The notes under the pieces are model-generated. The model did not search any database, had not been told where the DNA came from, and saw only the letters and a list, made by a program, of their open reading frames with translations. A stretch of DNA of 64,000 bases from UKL13-2 sp044229235 (lineage in GTDB: Bacteria; Pseudomonadota; Gammaproteobacteria; Burkholderiales; Usitatibacteraceae). Below, in pieces: positions 31,146 through 41,426 of the stretch (its first letter is position 1; each line of letters opens with the position of its first letter). The DNA is taken from assembly GCA_044229235.1 (NCBI GenBank), contig JBGATH010000001.1, positions 141,552-205,551 of the forward strand, given 5' to 3'. The position numbers and the translations under genes were made by a program.

Positions 31146-31816
31146 TCAGTCGCCGCGCCCGGGCTGCTGGCCGTACGTGGCAAATTTCTTGATCACCGTG
31201 GCCATCTCGTCTGCCGACAGCAATTGCGGCTCGCCGACCTGCAGCGCCTGCCAGTACATGCGCGACAGCGATTCCACTTCCACCGCCACGGCCAACGCCT
31301 TGTCGAGGTTGGGTCCGCAGGCAATCATGCCGTGATGCGACAGCAGGCAGGCATGGCGATCGGCCAGCGCCGCCACGGCGTGATCGGAAAGAGCCTGCGT
31401 GCCAAAAGTTGCATACGGCGCGCAACGAATATCGCTGCCGCCGGCGATGGCCACCATGTAGTGGAATGGCGGGATGCCGCGATCCATGCAGGCGAGCGTG
31501 GCGGCAAAGGTCGCATGGGTGTGGACGATGGCGTGAATGTCGGCGCGCGCGGCGTAAATGTCGCGATGGAATCGCCACTCCGACGAGGGTAGTACCTCGC
31601 CGGCAAAGGTGCCATCCATTTGCATCGCAACGACGTGCTCCGGCCGGGTGTCCTCGTAAGCCATGCCGGTGGGCGTCACCAAAAACCCGGATGCCGCCCG
31701 CGCGCTGACATTGCCGGACTTGCCCTGGTTGATGCCGAGTGCGTTCATCTTCAGCGCGGTGCGAATGACCTCCTCGCGCAGCGCCTTGTCCGGCAGGTGC
31801 GTCAGTTCCAGGAATG

Positions 31817-31820
<4 letters not shown>
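31146..31820 (-). CDS. Class II aldolase (Ald2/FucA-like, DHAP-shunt candidate)
   Basis: 224-residue zinc-dependent class II aldolase/adducin-family protein. Zinc ligands are the histidines of AIVHTHATFAATLA and of LLSHHGMIACG; the catalytic acid region is PSSEWRFHRDIY, and GKSGNVSARAASGFLVTP is the substrate/phosphate loop. Its ATG overlaps the mtnA stop, so it works with methylthioribose-1-phosphate isomerase. Two readings are possible: MtnB dehydratase of the full methionine salvage pathway, or the Ald2 aldolase of the DHAP shunt that cleaves 5-(methylthio)ribulose-1-phosphate or 5-deoxyribulose-1-phosphate. No mtnC, mtnD or mtnE is nearby, so I favour the latter. Confidence 0.82.
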
Positions 31821-32947
<1,127 letters not shown>

Positions 32948-33003
32948 GCGAAGAGTTTATTCGATTTCCATCAGTACCCTGCGGCGCCGGCCTCGCCCGC
33001 ATT

Positions 33004-33031
33004 TTGGAATGGGATAGCGCTCGTGTAAAAT
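33004..33031 (+). promoter_or_regulatory. Candidate sigma-70 promoter of pyrG
   Basis: TTGGAA, a 16-base spacer, and TAAAAT lie in the divergent mtnA/pyrG region, 34 bases before the pyrG ATG. This matches 4/6 and 5/6 of the consensus hexamers. No initial-nucleotide (C-tract attenuation) signal was recognised. Confidence 0.5.
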
Positions 33032-33064
33032 ACGAATTTCCAACCGCAAAGGCTGGGGGTCAAC

Positions 33065-34753
33065 ATGACCAAGTACATTTTTGTTACCGGCGGGGTGGTT
33101 TCCTCGCTCGGCAAAGGCATCGCCGCCGCTTCCCTGGCCGCCATCCTCGAATCTCGCGGCATCAAAGTCTCGATGATGAAACTGGACCCGTACATCAACG
33201 TGGATCCGGGCACCATGTCGCCGTTTCAGCACGGCGAGGTGTTTGTCACCGAGGATGGCGCGGAGACCGATCTCGACCTGGGCCACTACGAGCGCTTCGT
33301 CTCGATGAAGATGAAGAAGGCCAATAATTTCACCACCGGCCAGATTTACGAACGGGTCATCAACAAGGAACGCCGTGGCGACTATCTCGGCGGCACCGTG
33401 CAGGTCATCCCGCACATCACCGATGAGATCAAGGCCTCGATCCGCGCCGGCACGATCGACGCCGAAGTCGGCATCATCGAAATCGGCGGCACGGTGGGCG
33501 ACATCGAGTCACTGCCCTTTCTGGAAGCCATTCGCCAGATGGGCATCGAAACGGGGCGTGACAACGCCTGCTACATCCATCTCACGCTAGTGCCGTATTT
33601 GCCCACGGTCGGCGAGATCAAGACCAAGCCGACGCAGCACAGCGTCAAGGAATTGCGCGAGATCGGTATCCAGCCGGACGTGGTGATGTGCCGCTCGGAC
33701 CGGCCGATTCCTGATGACGACCGCCGCAAGATTGCGCTGTTCACCAACGTCGACCAGGGCGCCGTCATTTCCTGCTACGACGCCAGTTCGATCTACAAGA
33801 TTCCCAAGATGCTGCACAAGCAGGGCCTCGACGAGATCGTCTGCCGCAAGCTACACCTGACGCCGCGCCCGGCAGATCTCACCGTGTGGGATGAGATCGT
33901 CAACGCGCTGGAAAATCCGGAGCACCAGATCGATCTGGCGATGGTCGGCAAATATGTCGACCTGACCGATTCGTACAAGTCGCTCTCGGAAGCGCTGATT
34001 CACGCCGGCATCAAGACACGTACCCGCGTGAAAATTCACTACCTCGATTCCGAGCAACTGGAGAAAGACGGCGTTGCGGTGCTGGCCAACATGGATGCCA
34101 TTCTTGTCCCCGGCGGCTTCGGCAAGCGTGGCACCGAAGGCAAGATCGCGGCGGTGAAGTTTGCGCGCGAGAACAAGATTCCGTACCTTGGAATCTGCCT
34201 CGGCATGCAGATCGCCACCATCGAGTTCGCGCGCAATGTGGTGGGCCTGGCCGGCGCAAATTCCACCGAGTTCGATCCCGACACGCCGCACCCGGTGGTG
34301 GCGCTGATCACCGAATGGCAGAACCAGGACGGCAAGATCGAGCGCCGCGATTCCAACTCCAACCTCGGCGGCACCATGCGCCTCGGCGCGCAGACCTGCA
34401 CGGTGCGGCCCGGCACGCTGGCGCACGAAATCTACCAGTCCGACACGGTCAGCGAGCGTCACCGGCATCGCTATGAAGTCAACAATCACTACGTGCCGCG
34501 ACTGGAAGCGGCCGGCTTCGTGATTTCGGCGCGGACCAATTCCGAGTCATTGCCGGAGATGGCCGAGTTGGACAAGGCCAAGCACGGTCACCCGTGGTTC
34601 TACGGCTGTCAGTTCCACCCCGAGTTCACCTCGACCCCGCGGGATGGACACCCGCTGTTCACGGCCTTCATCAAAGCCGGGCTGGAGCAGCACAAGAGAG
34701 TGCATGGCGAAGCAGGCTTGCGCATCGTGCAGGGCACGAAGGCATCGGCATGA
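33065..34753 (+). CDS. pyrG: CTP synthase
   Basis: Makes CTP from UTP, ATP and glutamine. The 562-residue protein has the N-terminal synthetase domain with KYIFVTGGVVSSLGKGI, the Mg/UTP site region KLDPYINVDPGTMSPFQHGE, and a C-terminal class I glutamine amidotransferase domain with nucleophile Cys378 in YLGICLGMQIA and the terminal His/Glu motif FHPEFTSTP. It heads pyrG-kdsA-eno-ftsB; its stop overlaps kdsA by ATGA. CTP feeds CMP-KDO synthesis, a plausible reason for the arrangement. Confidence 0.98.
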   Translation: MTKYIFVTGGVVSSLGKGIAAASLAAILESRGIKVSMMKLDPYINVDPGTMSPFQHGEVFVTEDGAETDLDLGHYERFVSMKMKKANNFTTGQIYERVINKERRGDYLGGTVQVIPHITDEIKASIRAGTIDAEVGIIEIGGTVGDIESLPFLEAIRQMGIETGRDNACYIHLTLVPYLPTVGEIKTKPTQHSVKELREIGIQPDVVMCRSDRPIPDDDRRKIALFTNVDQGAVISCYDASSIYKIPKMLHKQGLDEIVCRKLHLTPRPADLTVWDEIVNALENPEHQIDLAMVGKYVDLTDSYKSLSEALIHAGIKTRTRVKIHYLDSEQLEKDGVAVLANMDAILVPGGFGKRGTEGKIAAVKFARENKIPYLGICLGMQIATIEFARNVVGLAGANSTEFDPDTPHPVVALITEWQNQDGKIERRDSNSNLGGTMRLGAQTCTVRPGTLAHEIYQSDTVSERHRHRYEVNNHYVPRLEAAGFVISARTNSESLPEMAELDKAKHGHPWFYGCQFHPEFTSTPRDGHPLFTAFIKAGLEQHKRVHGEAGLRIVQGTKASA

Positions 34754-35592
34754 AACTTTGCGGATTTGATGTCGGGCTCGAAAGACCCTTTTTTCTAATT
34801 GCGGGCCCGTGCGTCGTGGAGTCCGAACAACTGCAGATCGACGTCGCCGGGCAGCTGAAAGAAATGACCGCGGCACTTGGCATTCCGTTCATCTTCAAAT
34901 CCAGCTTCGACAAAGCCAATCGCAGCTCCGGCAAATCGTTTCGCGGCCCGGGCATGGATGAAGGCCTGCGGGTGCTGGCGGAAGTGAAAAAACAGCTCGG
35001 CGTGCCGGTACTGACCGATGTGCACACGGCCGAAGAAGCGCCGGTCGCCGCGTCGGTGGTCGATGTGTTGCAGACACCGGCGTTCCTTTGCCGCCAGACC
35101 GATTTCATCCACGCCGTGGCGTCGGCGGGCAAGCCGGTGAATATCAAGAAGGGCCAGTTCCTGGCACCAGGCGACATGAAGAACGTGGTCGACAAGGCGC
35201 GCGAAGCCAGCGGCACCGACAACATCATGGTCTGCGAGCGTGGTGCGTCGTTCGGTTACAACAATCTGGTTTCCGACATGCGCTCGCTAGCCATCATGCG
35301 CAACACCGGTTGTCCGGTGGTGTTCGATGCCACGCACTCGGTGCAATTGCCGGGCGGACAGGGCACCACTTCTGGCGGACAGCGCGAATTCGTGCCGGTG
35401 CTGGCGCGCGCCGCCGTCGCCACGGGCATCTCGGGACTGTTCATGGAGACGCACCCCGATCCGTCCAAGGCGCTGTCCGACGGCCCGAACGCCTGGCCGC
35501 TGGCGATGATGAAGGATTTGCTGACGACATTGAAGCAGCTCGACCTGCTGGTCAAGCAACATCCCTTTGCCGAGCAGTCGCTGATGAAGTAG
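34750..35592 (+). CDS. kdsA: 3-deoxy-8-phosphooctulonate synthase (KDO-8-P synthase)
   Basis: Condenses PEP with arabinose-5-phosphate to KDO-8-phosphate for the LPS inner core. The 280-residue product starts KLCGFDVGL, with the family motifs LIAGPCVVES, FKSSFDKANRSS, GKPVNIKKGQFLAP and DATHSVQLPGGQGTTSGGQRE. The start is the ATG overlapping the pyrG stop; the frame is open upstream within pyrG. KDO enzymes are split in this window: kdsA here, kdsB at the right edge. Confidence 0.97.
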   Translation: MKLCGFDVGLERPFFLIAGPCVVESEQLQIDVAGQLKEMTAALGIPFIFKSSFDKANRSSGKSFRGPGMDEGLRVLAEVKKQLGVPVLTDVHTAEEAPVAASVVDVLQTPAFLCRQTDFIHAVASAGKPVNIKKGQFLAPGDMKNVVDKAREASGTDNIMVCERGASFGYNNLVSDMRSLAIMRNTGCPVVFDATHSVQLPGGQGTTSGGQREFVPVLARAAVATGISGLFMETHPDPSKALSDGPNAWPLAMMKDLLTTLKQLDLLVKQHPFAEQSLMK

Positions 35593-35650
35593 CGCGCTGT
35601 CGCCCGCGTTTTTCGCATAACCGCATTTGACCTGAAGAAGAAAGAAAGCA

Positions 35651-36934
35651 ATGACTGCCATCGTAGATATCGTCGCCCGGGAAATCCTCGACTCGCGCGG
35701 CAATCCCACTGTTGAAGCCGATGTGTTGCTCGAATCCGGCGTGATCGGCCGCGCGGCCGTGCCCTCGGGCGCGTCCACCGGCTCGCGCGAGGCCATCGAG
35801 CTGCGCGACAAGGACCCGAAGCGCTACCTCGGCAAAGGCGTGCTGAAGGCGGTCGAGCATATCAACACCGAAATCTGCGAAGCCGTCATCGGCCTCGATG
35901 CCTCCGAGCAGGCGTTTATCGACAAGACCATGATCGAGCTCGACGGCACCGAAACCAAGTCGCGCCTCGGCGCCAACGCCATCCTCGCCGTGTCGATGGC
36001 CTGTGCCAAGGCCGCTGCCGACGAATCCGGGCTGTCGCTCTACCGCTACCTAGGCGGCGCCGCGCCGATGCAGATGCCGGTGCCGATGATGAACGTGATC
36101 AACGGCGGCGCGCACGCCGATAACGTGCTGGATATGCAGGAATTCATGATCATCCCGGCCGGTCTGCCGACCTTCCGCGAAGCGCTGCGCGCAGGTGTGG
36201 AAGTGTTCCACACGCTTAAAAAAATCCTGCATGCCGAAAAGCACAACACCAATGTCGGCGACGAAGGCGGCTTCGCGCCCAACCTCGCCAACAACGAAGC
36301 CGCGCTGCAATACATCATGAAGGCCATCACCGAAGCCGGCTACACACCCGGCGAGGACATCCTTATCGGTCTCGACTGCGCAGCCAGTGAGTTCCATGCC
36401 GACGGCAAGTACCGCTTCGAGGCGGAAAAGCTGTCGTTCAACTCGGCGCAATTCACCGATGTGCTGGCGACCTGGTGCGACAAGTACCCGATCGTGTCGA
36501 TCGAGGACGGCATGGCCGAAGGTGATTGGGACGGCTGGGCGCTGCTGACCGAAAAGCTCGGCAAGAAGATCCAGATCGTCGGCGACGACCTGTTCGTCAC
36601 CAACACCAAGATCCTGCGTGAAGGCATCAGCAAGGGCATCGCCAATTCGATCCTCATCAAGGTCAACCAGATCGGCACGCTGTCGGAAACCTTTGCCGCC
36701 ATCGAGATGGCCAAGCGCGCCAATTACACCGCCATCATCTCGCACCGCTCGGGCGAGACCGAAGACACCACCATCGCCGACATTGCCGTGGCGATGAACG
36801 CGCTGCAGATCAAGACCGGATCGGCCTCGCGCTCGGACCGCATGGCCAAGTACAACCAGCTGCTGCGCATCGAGGAAGAGCTCGGCGAAGCGGCCACCTA
36901 CGCCGGCAAGTCGGCGTACTACAACCTCAGGTGA
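35651..36934 (+). CDS. eno: Enolase
   Basis: Interconverts 2-phosphoglycerate and PEP; also a degradosome component in some proteobacteria. The 427-residue protein has the opening IVDIVAREILDSRGNPTVEAD, the loop SGASTGSREA, the metal/active-site segments GDEGGFAPNL and SIEDGMAEGDWDGW, and the signature ILIKVNQIGTLSET. A GAAGAAGAAAG ribosome site precedes the ATG. It lies downstream of kdsA by 58 bases and is followed by a long palindrome and ftsB. Confidence 0.98.
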   Translation: MTAIVDIVAREILDSRGNPTVEADVLLESGVIGRAAVPSGASTGSREAIELRDKDPKRYLGKGVLKAVEHINTEICEAVIGLDASEQAFIDKTMIELDGTETKSRLGANAILAVSMACAKAAADESGLSLYRYLGGAAPMQMPVPMMNVINGGAHADNVLDMQEFMIIPAGLPTFREALRAGVEVFHTLKKILHAEKHNTNVGDEGGFAPNLANNEAALQYIMKAITEAGYTPGEDILIGLDCAASEFHADGKYRFEAEKLSFNSAQFTDVLATWCDKYPIVSIEDGMAEGDWDGWALLTEKLGKKIQIVGDDLFVTNTKILREGISKGIANSILIKVNQIGTLSETFAAIEMAKRANYTAIISHRSGETEDTTIADIAVAMNALQIKTGSASRSDRMAKYNQLLRIEEELGEAATYAGKSAYYNLR

Positions 36935-36942
36935 AAACACTG

Positions 36943-37007
36943 CCTTCCCCGGCGCAGGCCGGGGGCCAAGTTTGCCAAAATTGGGCCCCGGCCTGCGCCG
37001 GGGAAGG
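36943..37007. repeat. Large perfect inverted repeat between eno and ftsB
   Basis: Arms CCTTCCCCGGCGCAGGCCGG and CCGGCCTGCGCCGGGGAAGG are complementary over at least 22 bases, separated by about 20 bases with the A/T-rich centre AAGTTTGCCAAAATT. It starts 8 bases after the eno stop. There is no T-run, so it is not a standard terminator. It differs in sequence from the A-F family; REP-like elements of this kind are common in proteobacteria. It may stabilise the eno mRNA end or lower ftsB expression. Confidence 0.85.
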
Positions 37008-37034
37008 GCAAGCGTCTCGTGGTCGCGCGGCCGA

Positions 37035-37322
37035 ATGAAATACCTTCCCCACACCCTCATCGCCCTCATCATCGGCATCCAGTATCCGCTGTGGCTGGGC
37101 AAGGGCAGCTGGCTGAAGGTGTGGGAGTTCTCGCAGCAGGTCGACAAGCAGAAAGCGAAGAACGTGCAGCTGGCGGCGCGCAATGCCGGGCTGGATGCCG
37201 AGGTGCGCGATCTGAAGCAAGGGCTCGATGCCGTCGAAGAACGCGCCCGCGTCGAGTTCGGCATGATCAAGTCCGACGAAGTCTTCTACCAGATCGTCGA
37301 GCCGAAAAAAGCCAAACCCTAG
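37035..37322 (+). CDS. ftsB: Cell division protein FtsB
   Basis: Small bitopic divisome protein that forms a complex with FtsL and FtsQ. The 95-residue product has an N-terminal membrane segment (LPHTLIALIIGIQYPLWLG) and then a coiled coil (VDKQKAKNVQLAARNAGL onward), ending ARVEFGMIKSDEVFYQIVE, which is the family signature. The position after eno is standard in beta- and gammaproteobacteria. The ATG at MKYLPHT was chosen; the frame is open further up into the palindrome. It is bracketed by two different palindromic elements. Confidence 0.93.
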   Translation: MKYLPHTLIALIIGIQYPLWLGKGSWLKVWEFSQQVDKQKAKNVQLAARNAGLDAEVRDLKQGLDAVEERARVEFGMIKSDEVFYQIVEPKKAKP

Positions 37323-37380
37323 TACCAGCGCGGCCCGCAGGCCGTTTTCTGCCTGGAAGCCGCGCCAGTGCTGGAGTTTC
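37323..37380 (+). repeat. Dispersed palindromic element, copy D
   Basis: Begins on the base after the ftsB stop codon. It contains ACCAGCGCGGCCCGCAGGCC, the T-rich core TTTTCTGCCTGGAAGC, and the right arm CGCGCCAGTGCTGGAGTTTC, identical over 14 bases or more to the arm of copy A. The left outer arm is shortened. It separates ftsB from the mmcQ-type gene. Confidence 0.78.
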
Positions 37381-37402
37381 CCCATTGCGTCCTGAGGGTG
37401 CC

Positions 37403-37756
37403 ATGAATCTGAATGCCGTCCGGAAATTTTGCGCCGCATTGCCCCACGCGACCGCTGACATCAAGTGGGGCGCGGACTATGTGTACTCGATCGGCGGCAA
37501 AATGTTCGCGGTTGCCTTCCAGAGCCAGACGCACGGCACCTTCGTCTCGTTCAAGGTGGACGACGATTTGTTCCTGTCGATGACCGCGCGTGAAGGCATC
37601 GTGCCGGCGCCGTACCTGGCGCGGGCCAAGTGGGTGCAGGTTACGGATTTGAAGAAAGTCTCCGACGCGGAATTGAAGGCCTTGATCAGGCGATCGTACG
37701 ATGTGGTGGCCATGAAGTTGACGAAAAAGCAGCGCGTGGCATTCGGCATGGCCTGA
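37403..37756 (+). CDS. MmcQ/YjbR-family protein
   Basis: 117-residue protein of the MmcQ/YjbR (CyaY-like fold) family, sometimes called DNA-binding but without proven function. Seen: VRKFCAALPHATADIKWGADYVYSIGG at the N-terminus (written as one conserved block, residues 5-31), KMFAVAF, FKVDDDLF, PAPYLARAKWVQV, and the terminal helix ELKALIRRSYDVVA. The ATG has a GAGGGTGCC ribosome region. A longer open frame runs back through ftsB in another phase and is not real. Confidence 0.85.
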   Translation: MNLNAVRKFCAALPHATADIKWGADYVYSIGGKMFAVAFQSQTHGTFVSFKVDDDLFLSMTAREGIVPAPYLARAKWVQVTDLKKVSDAELKALIRRSYDVVAMKLTKKQRVAFGMA

Positions 37757-37791
37757 CCCCCTCATTTCGCCAACACAGATTTACGACTACG

Positions 37792-38391
37792 ATGGCTGCC
37801 GAACTCATTTCCGCCTTTGTCCTCCTGTTCCTGGTGCTCGATCCGCTGGGCAACCTGCCCATCGTCTCGTCACTGCTTCGGCAGGTCGATTCGACGCGTC
37901 GCGCCAAGGTGGTGGCGCGCGAATGCTTTTTCGCCTATCTCATCCTGCTGGCTTTCATGTTCGGCGGCCGCCAGTTTCTGGACGTCATGCACCTGAGTGA
38001 AATCTCGCTGTCGATTGCCGGCGGCGTGATCCTGTTCATGATCGCCATCCGCATGGTGTTCAAGTCTGAAGACAGCGTGTTCGGCGAATCGCTGACGAGC
38101 GAGCCGTTTCTGGTGCCGCTCGCGATCCCTTTGATCGCGGGCCCGTCCGCCCTGGCCACGGTGATGCTGATGGTGTCGCGTGAACCGGCCAAGCTCGGCA
38201 TCTGGGTGGGCGCCATGACGGCGGCCATGCTAGTGTCGGCGGCGCTGCTGATGCTGGGGGAGCGTATCGAAAAACTGTTTGGCAAGCGCGGCATGGAGGC
38301 GGTCGAGCGCTTGATGGGCCTGATCCTCACCGCCATTGCGGTGGAAATGCTGCTGGGCGGCGTGAAGCAGTTCCTGCTGCAATTGAAGTGA
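37792..38391 (+). CDS. MarC-family integral membrane protein
   Basis: 199-residue membrane protein of the MarC (UPF0056) family with about six helices. Typical features are FVLLFLVLDPLGNLPIV at the start, FGGRQFLDVMHLSEISLSIAGG in the middle, and FLVPLAIPLIAGPSALATVM, the family's second half-repeat. Members are annotated as possible amino-acid transporters, but the role is unproven. It lies between the mmcQ-type gene and greB with short gaps. Confidence 0.9.
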   Translation: MAAELISAFVLLFLVLDPLGNLPIVSSLLRQVDSTRRAKVVARECFFAYLILLAFMFGGRQFLDVMHLSEISLSIAGGVILFMIAIRMVFKSEDSVFGESLTSEPFLVPLAIPLIAGPSALATVMLMVSREPAKLGIWVGAMTAAMLVSAALLMLGERIEKLFGKRGMEAVERLMGLILTAIAVEMLLGGVKQFLLQLK

Positions 38392-38395
38392 GCCC

Positions 38396-39025
38396 ATGCC
38401 GATGAGCAAGGCCTTCACCCGCGAGAACGACCAGGCCGACGACGATCTCGATGGCGACGAGGGCCTGCCGCCGATACCGGCCGGCAGCAAGAACTACATC
38501 ACGCCCGGCGGCCACCGGCGTCTCAAGGCCGAATTCGATTATCTGCTGAAGAAAGACCGTCCTGCCGTCACCTCGGCGGTGTCGTGGGCGGCGAAAAACG
38601 GTGACCGCAGTGAAAACGCAGACTACCAGTACGGCAAGCGCCGTCTGCGCGAGATCGACCGGCGCCTGCGCTTCCTCACCAAGCGCCTCGACATCGCCGA
38701 GGTGGTGGACCCGGTCATGCCGCGCGAGCCGGAGTTGGCCGAGCAGGTGTTCTTCGGCGCGACCGTGACCTACAGCAACCAGAAGGGCGACGAGAACACC
38801 GTGACCATCGTCGGCATCGACGAGATCGACCTGAAGCGCAATCACATCAGCTGGATCTCGCCGCTGGCGCGGGCGCTGATGAAGGCGCGGGCCGGCGACA
38901 CCGTGACCCTGCGCGCACCGGGCGGCGTCGAGGAACTGGATGTGATCGAGGTGCGCTACCTAGCGCTGGAGGTCGATGCGTTCGTGCCGACCGATACGGC
39001 GTTTCCCATCGACCGGAAATCGTAG
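38396..39025 (+). CDS. greB: Transcription elongation factor GreB
   Basis: Gre factors stimulate the intrinsic RNA cleavage activity of backtracked RNA polymerase. The 209-residue protein has an acidic N-terminal tail, then KNYITPGGHRRLKAEFDYLL. The coiled-coil tip NGDRSENADYQYGKRRLREID carries the acidic catalytic residues (Asp and Glu of DRSENADY). A C-terminal FKBP-like domain follows (ISWISPLARALMKARAGDTV). The tip sequence YQYGKRRLREID marks GreB rather than GreA. Four bases after marC. Confidence 0.95.
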   Translation: MPMSKAFTRENDQADDDLDGDEGLPPIPAGSKNYITPGGHRRLKAEFDYLLKKDRPAVTSAVSWAAKNGDRSENADYQYGKRRLREIDRRLRFLTKRLDIAEVVDPVMPREPELAEQVFFGATVTYSNQKGDENTVTIVGIDEIDLKRNHISWISPLARALMKARAGDTVTLRAPGGVEELDVIEVRYLALEVDAFVPTDTAFPIDRKS

Positions 39026-40592
39026 AACGCCATTTGGCGGGGCGCCGGAATCTCAGGCCTTGAGTTTAACCTGGATTGCACTGGCGCAGCGACGAGTCGT
39101 GCTGGCCTCCACGCGGTCCCCGGTGACGGTTGAACCGGATCCATCGACACATGTCCGATCGAGCCGCCTTTGTGTATCCGAACTGCGACGCGGGGGCGAT
39201 GATTAAGCCCCTTTATCCTGCACATGCCTTTTCTCCCCGCAACTGATCGCCGGGCGTCTCAATCGGGCATGGTCGCGCTGTGCCTTCTTCGACTGGAACT
39301 TGCTGCGCGGAGCTCGGCCGATGGTATTTTCGCCACCACTGGCCGCTGATTCGGCGCTGATGGGGATCGCACACATAGGCGACGATATCGATCGCAATGT
39401 GGCAATACGTCACCCATGGCGCTGAACTCGACCCCGTTCCTCGGTCGTCTGCCGGACCTGTCTTGAACGACAAGGGTACCCAACTGGCGCTTCAAGCATC
39501 CTGATTACCCGGTCGCGATGCCGGTCATGGCAGCGTCGCATCGAGCGCGGCAGCCTGACCTGGTTGAGCAGACGACCGACCGTATATTCACTCGCTGCCG
39601 CAACGGCCCGCGACAATCGCCTGGCCCTCTTGTCAAGGGCAAACGCGGGGAGCCAAGCATGCTATCGTGCCATCCTCCCAGCGGCCGGCAGCTCAATCCG
39701 ATCGAAGACCTCGGTTCGGGCCACACCAGCATCAAGGGACTGATCGATCCGCTTGACCGCGCAACAGCTCAACTTCACCCTGGAAGGCAGCGATGCGGGG
39801 CATGCGCCGGACTGGATACCGATGCCGCCGCGGCCTACACTCGAGGGATTCCTTGATCACGCCGCCCAGGTGTGGAAAGCAAATGCGTCCAGCGACCTGG
39901 CCTGATTGGCCGCGCCAGCGGATTGTAAATACCGGTCGTTGAAAGGCCGATTGCCCCAGATAACGTTCAGCGTCGACCACTGATCTGCTCGGGCGACCAA
40001 TCCTGGAGAAGCCTGCGTTGGGTGGAAGCCCGCAATCATCGGGCTGGCAGGTGGGGTGATTGGCGGCACTGCGCTCGTTGCGGCCTACGCACGCGATCGA
40101 TCCTGCTGTGGCGGCCGACAACACCGGATATGGGTGGCCGTGCCAAGTCTCCCGCAACCCGGTGGCGCAACTGCCACGCTTGAGCTCGTCGTACAGACAC
40201 GCCGACTTGCTGCGCCTATCGGCGGCGGCAGATATCAGTGCATGGTGGGCAACTTCAACGCCAAGGCCGGTGTGTTCAGCGTGCACTGGTGCTCGACACG
40301 CCCAAGGTCAATATTCAAAAACATTACGACGTTCGCTGCACCTGGTGAGGCTCAAGGGCTCCCCGCGTGGTGCTGCGCGTCCGATCGCCATTTCCGGTTG
40401 TGGCGCGCCCGGAACTGGGCAAAGCGCTGTTACGGAACGCCGTGACGGCGGGGATCGGCGCCTCCCCCGATTTTTGGCAATGAACGCGACAGCAATGTCC
40501 AGCCTGTCGGGGTGAAGTGCAATTCAGGTTAATGCCCGGAGAGGCGCGCAGAAATAATTGGGTTGCTGGTGTTTTGTTGACCGATTGCTCGG
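39026..40592. other. 1.6 kb region without a convincing gene, probably decayed
   Basis: No frame longer than about 185 codons exists here, and those present have no recognisable motifs, no ribosome site and unlikely composition (many C, R, W). Short protein-like stretches occur in different frames: VTGDRVEASTTRRCASAIQV on the minus strand near the greB end, LNPIEDL on the plus strand near 39.69 kb, and LVLDTPKVNIQKHYDVRCTW on the plus strand near 40.29 kb. This looks like one or more degraded genes. A partial palindromic element (copy F) sits near the right end. Its base composition looks less GC-biased than neighbours. Confidence 0.55.
40521..40550 (+). repeat. Dispersed palindromic element, partial copy F
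   Basis: TTCAGG followed shortly by GCCCGGAGAGGCGCGC is shared with copy E (16 identical bases in the second block plus the TTCAGG). The rest of the element is missing. It lies just downstream of the phn-type operon, at the edge of the decayed region. Confidence 0.45.
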
Positions 40593-41426
40593 CTAGAAAG
40601 TATGCGCGCCACACGTTATGCGACTTTGGGCCGTCGTGACCAGCACTTCCACGACCACGACCACCGCGAAAATCGTCAACAGCACCACTGCGACCTGATC
40701 CCAGCGAAACAGGTTCATGGCCGAATCCATGGCCATGCCGATGCCGCCCGCACCCACCAGGCCGAGTACGGCGGATTCGCGCACATTGATGTCCCAGCGA
40801 AACAGGGCGATCGACCAGAATGCCGGCTTCACCTGCGGCCAGACGCCCTTGATGAACACGCTGGCGCCAGGCGCACCGACGGCAGTGAGCGCGTCCACCG
40901 GACCCGGCCGGCACTCCTCAAGCGCCTCGCCGAACAGCTTGCCGACAAAGCCGATGCTGCGAAATGCGATGGCCAGTGTGCCGGCCAGGGCACCCGGGCC
41001 GAATACCGCGATGAACAGCAGCGCCCACACCAGTGAATTGACCGAGCGTGACGCCACCAGCACGAGCCTGGCGAGCAGGTTGACCGGCGCGATGGGCACA
41101 AGATTGCCGGCGGCAAGCACGCCCAGCGGAAAGGCCATCGCCAGCGCGAGCAGCGTGCCCAGCGTGGCGATGTTCAGCGTTTCGATGAGGGCGGCATGCA
41201 CCGACTTGCCGTAGAAGGCGGTATCCAGCGGCCACATGCGCGCGAAGAAATCCTGGACCTGCGCCGGCGCATCGGCAAGAAACTCGGGCGCGAACTCGAG
41301 GTGACGCAGCGACATCACCAGCGCTGCCACGCCGACGAGGTAGCACGCGAAGCGAATGTTGCGCTGCTCCGGCGTGAACCGATGCCATTCACGTCCGGCG
41401 CCGGGGATGTCGGCGGCGTGGTTCAT
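40593..41426 (-). CDS. phnE: Phosphonate/phosphite-type ABC transporter permease (second PhnE)
   Basis: 277-residue inner-membrane permease. Six or so hydrophobic segments are visible. The cytoplasmic EAA-type loop reads GFVGKLFGEALEECRPGPVDAL with G-A-P-G-A following, and RWDINVRESAVLGLVGAGGIG is the PhnE-family signature. The ATG overlaps the stop of the first permease gene (ATGA). Last gene of a phnD-phnC-phnE-phnE operon; tandem PhnE subunits are common in this class. Confidence 0.9.
   Translation of the reverse strand: MNHAADIPGAGREWHRFTPEQRNIRFACYLVGVAALVMSLRHLEFAPEFLADAPAQVQDFFARMWPLDTAFYGKSVHAALIETLNIATLGTLLALAMAFPLGVLAAGNLVPIAPVNLLARLVLVASRSVNSLVWALLFIAVFGPGALAGTLAIAFRSIGFVGKLFGEALEECRPGPVDALTAVGAPGASVFIKGVWPQVKPAFWSIALFRWDINVRESAVLGLVGAGGIGMAMDSAMNLFRWDQVAVVLLTIFAVVVVVEVLVTTAQSRITCGAHTF

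Noticed and set aside
36943..37007. Rho-independent terminator after eno
   Set aside because: The stem is strong but there is no T-run on either strand; better described as a repeat element.
39518..39856. Possible IS630 transposase remnant (LNPIEDL motif)
   Set aside because: Only a seven-residue match, no DDE residues, no terminal repeats or target duplication; kept only as a hint in the decayed region.
39732..40286. 184-codon minus-strand frame in the gene-poor region
   Set aside because: No ribosome site or domain; composition looks like noise, and plus-strand fragments overlap it.
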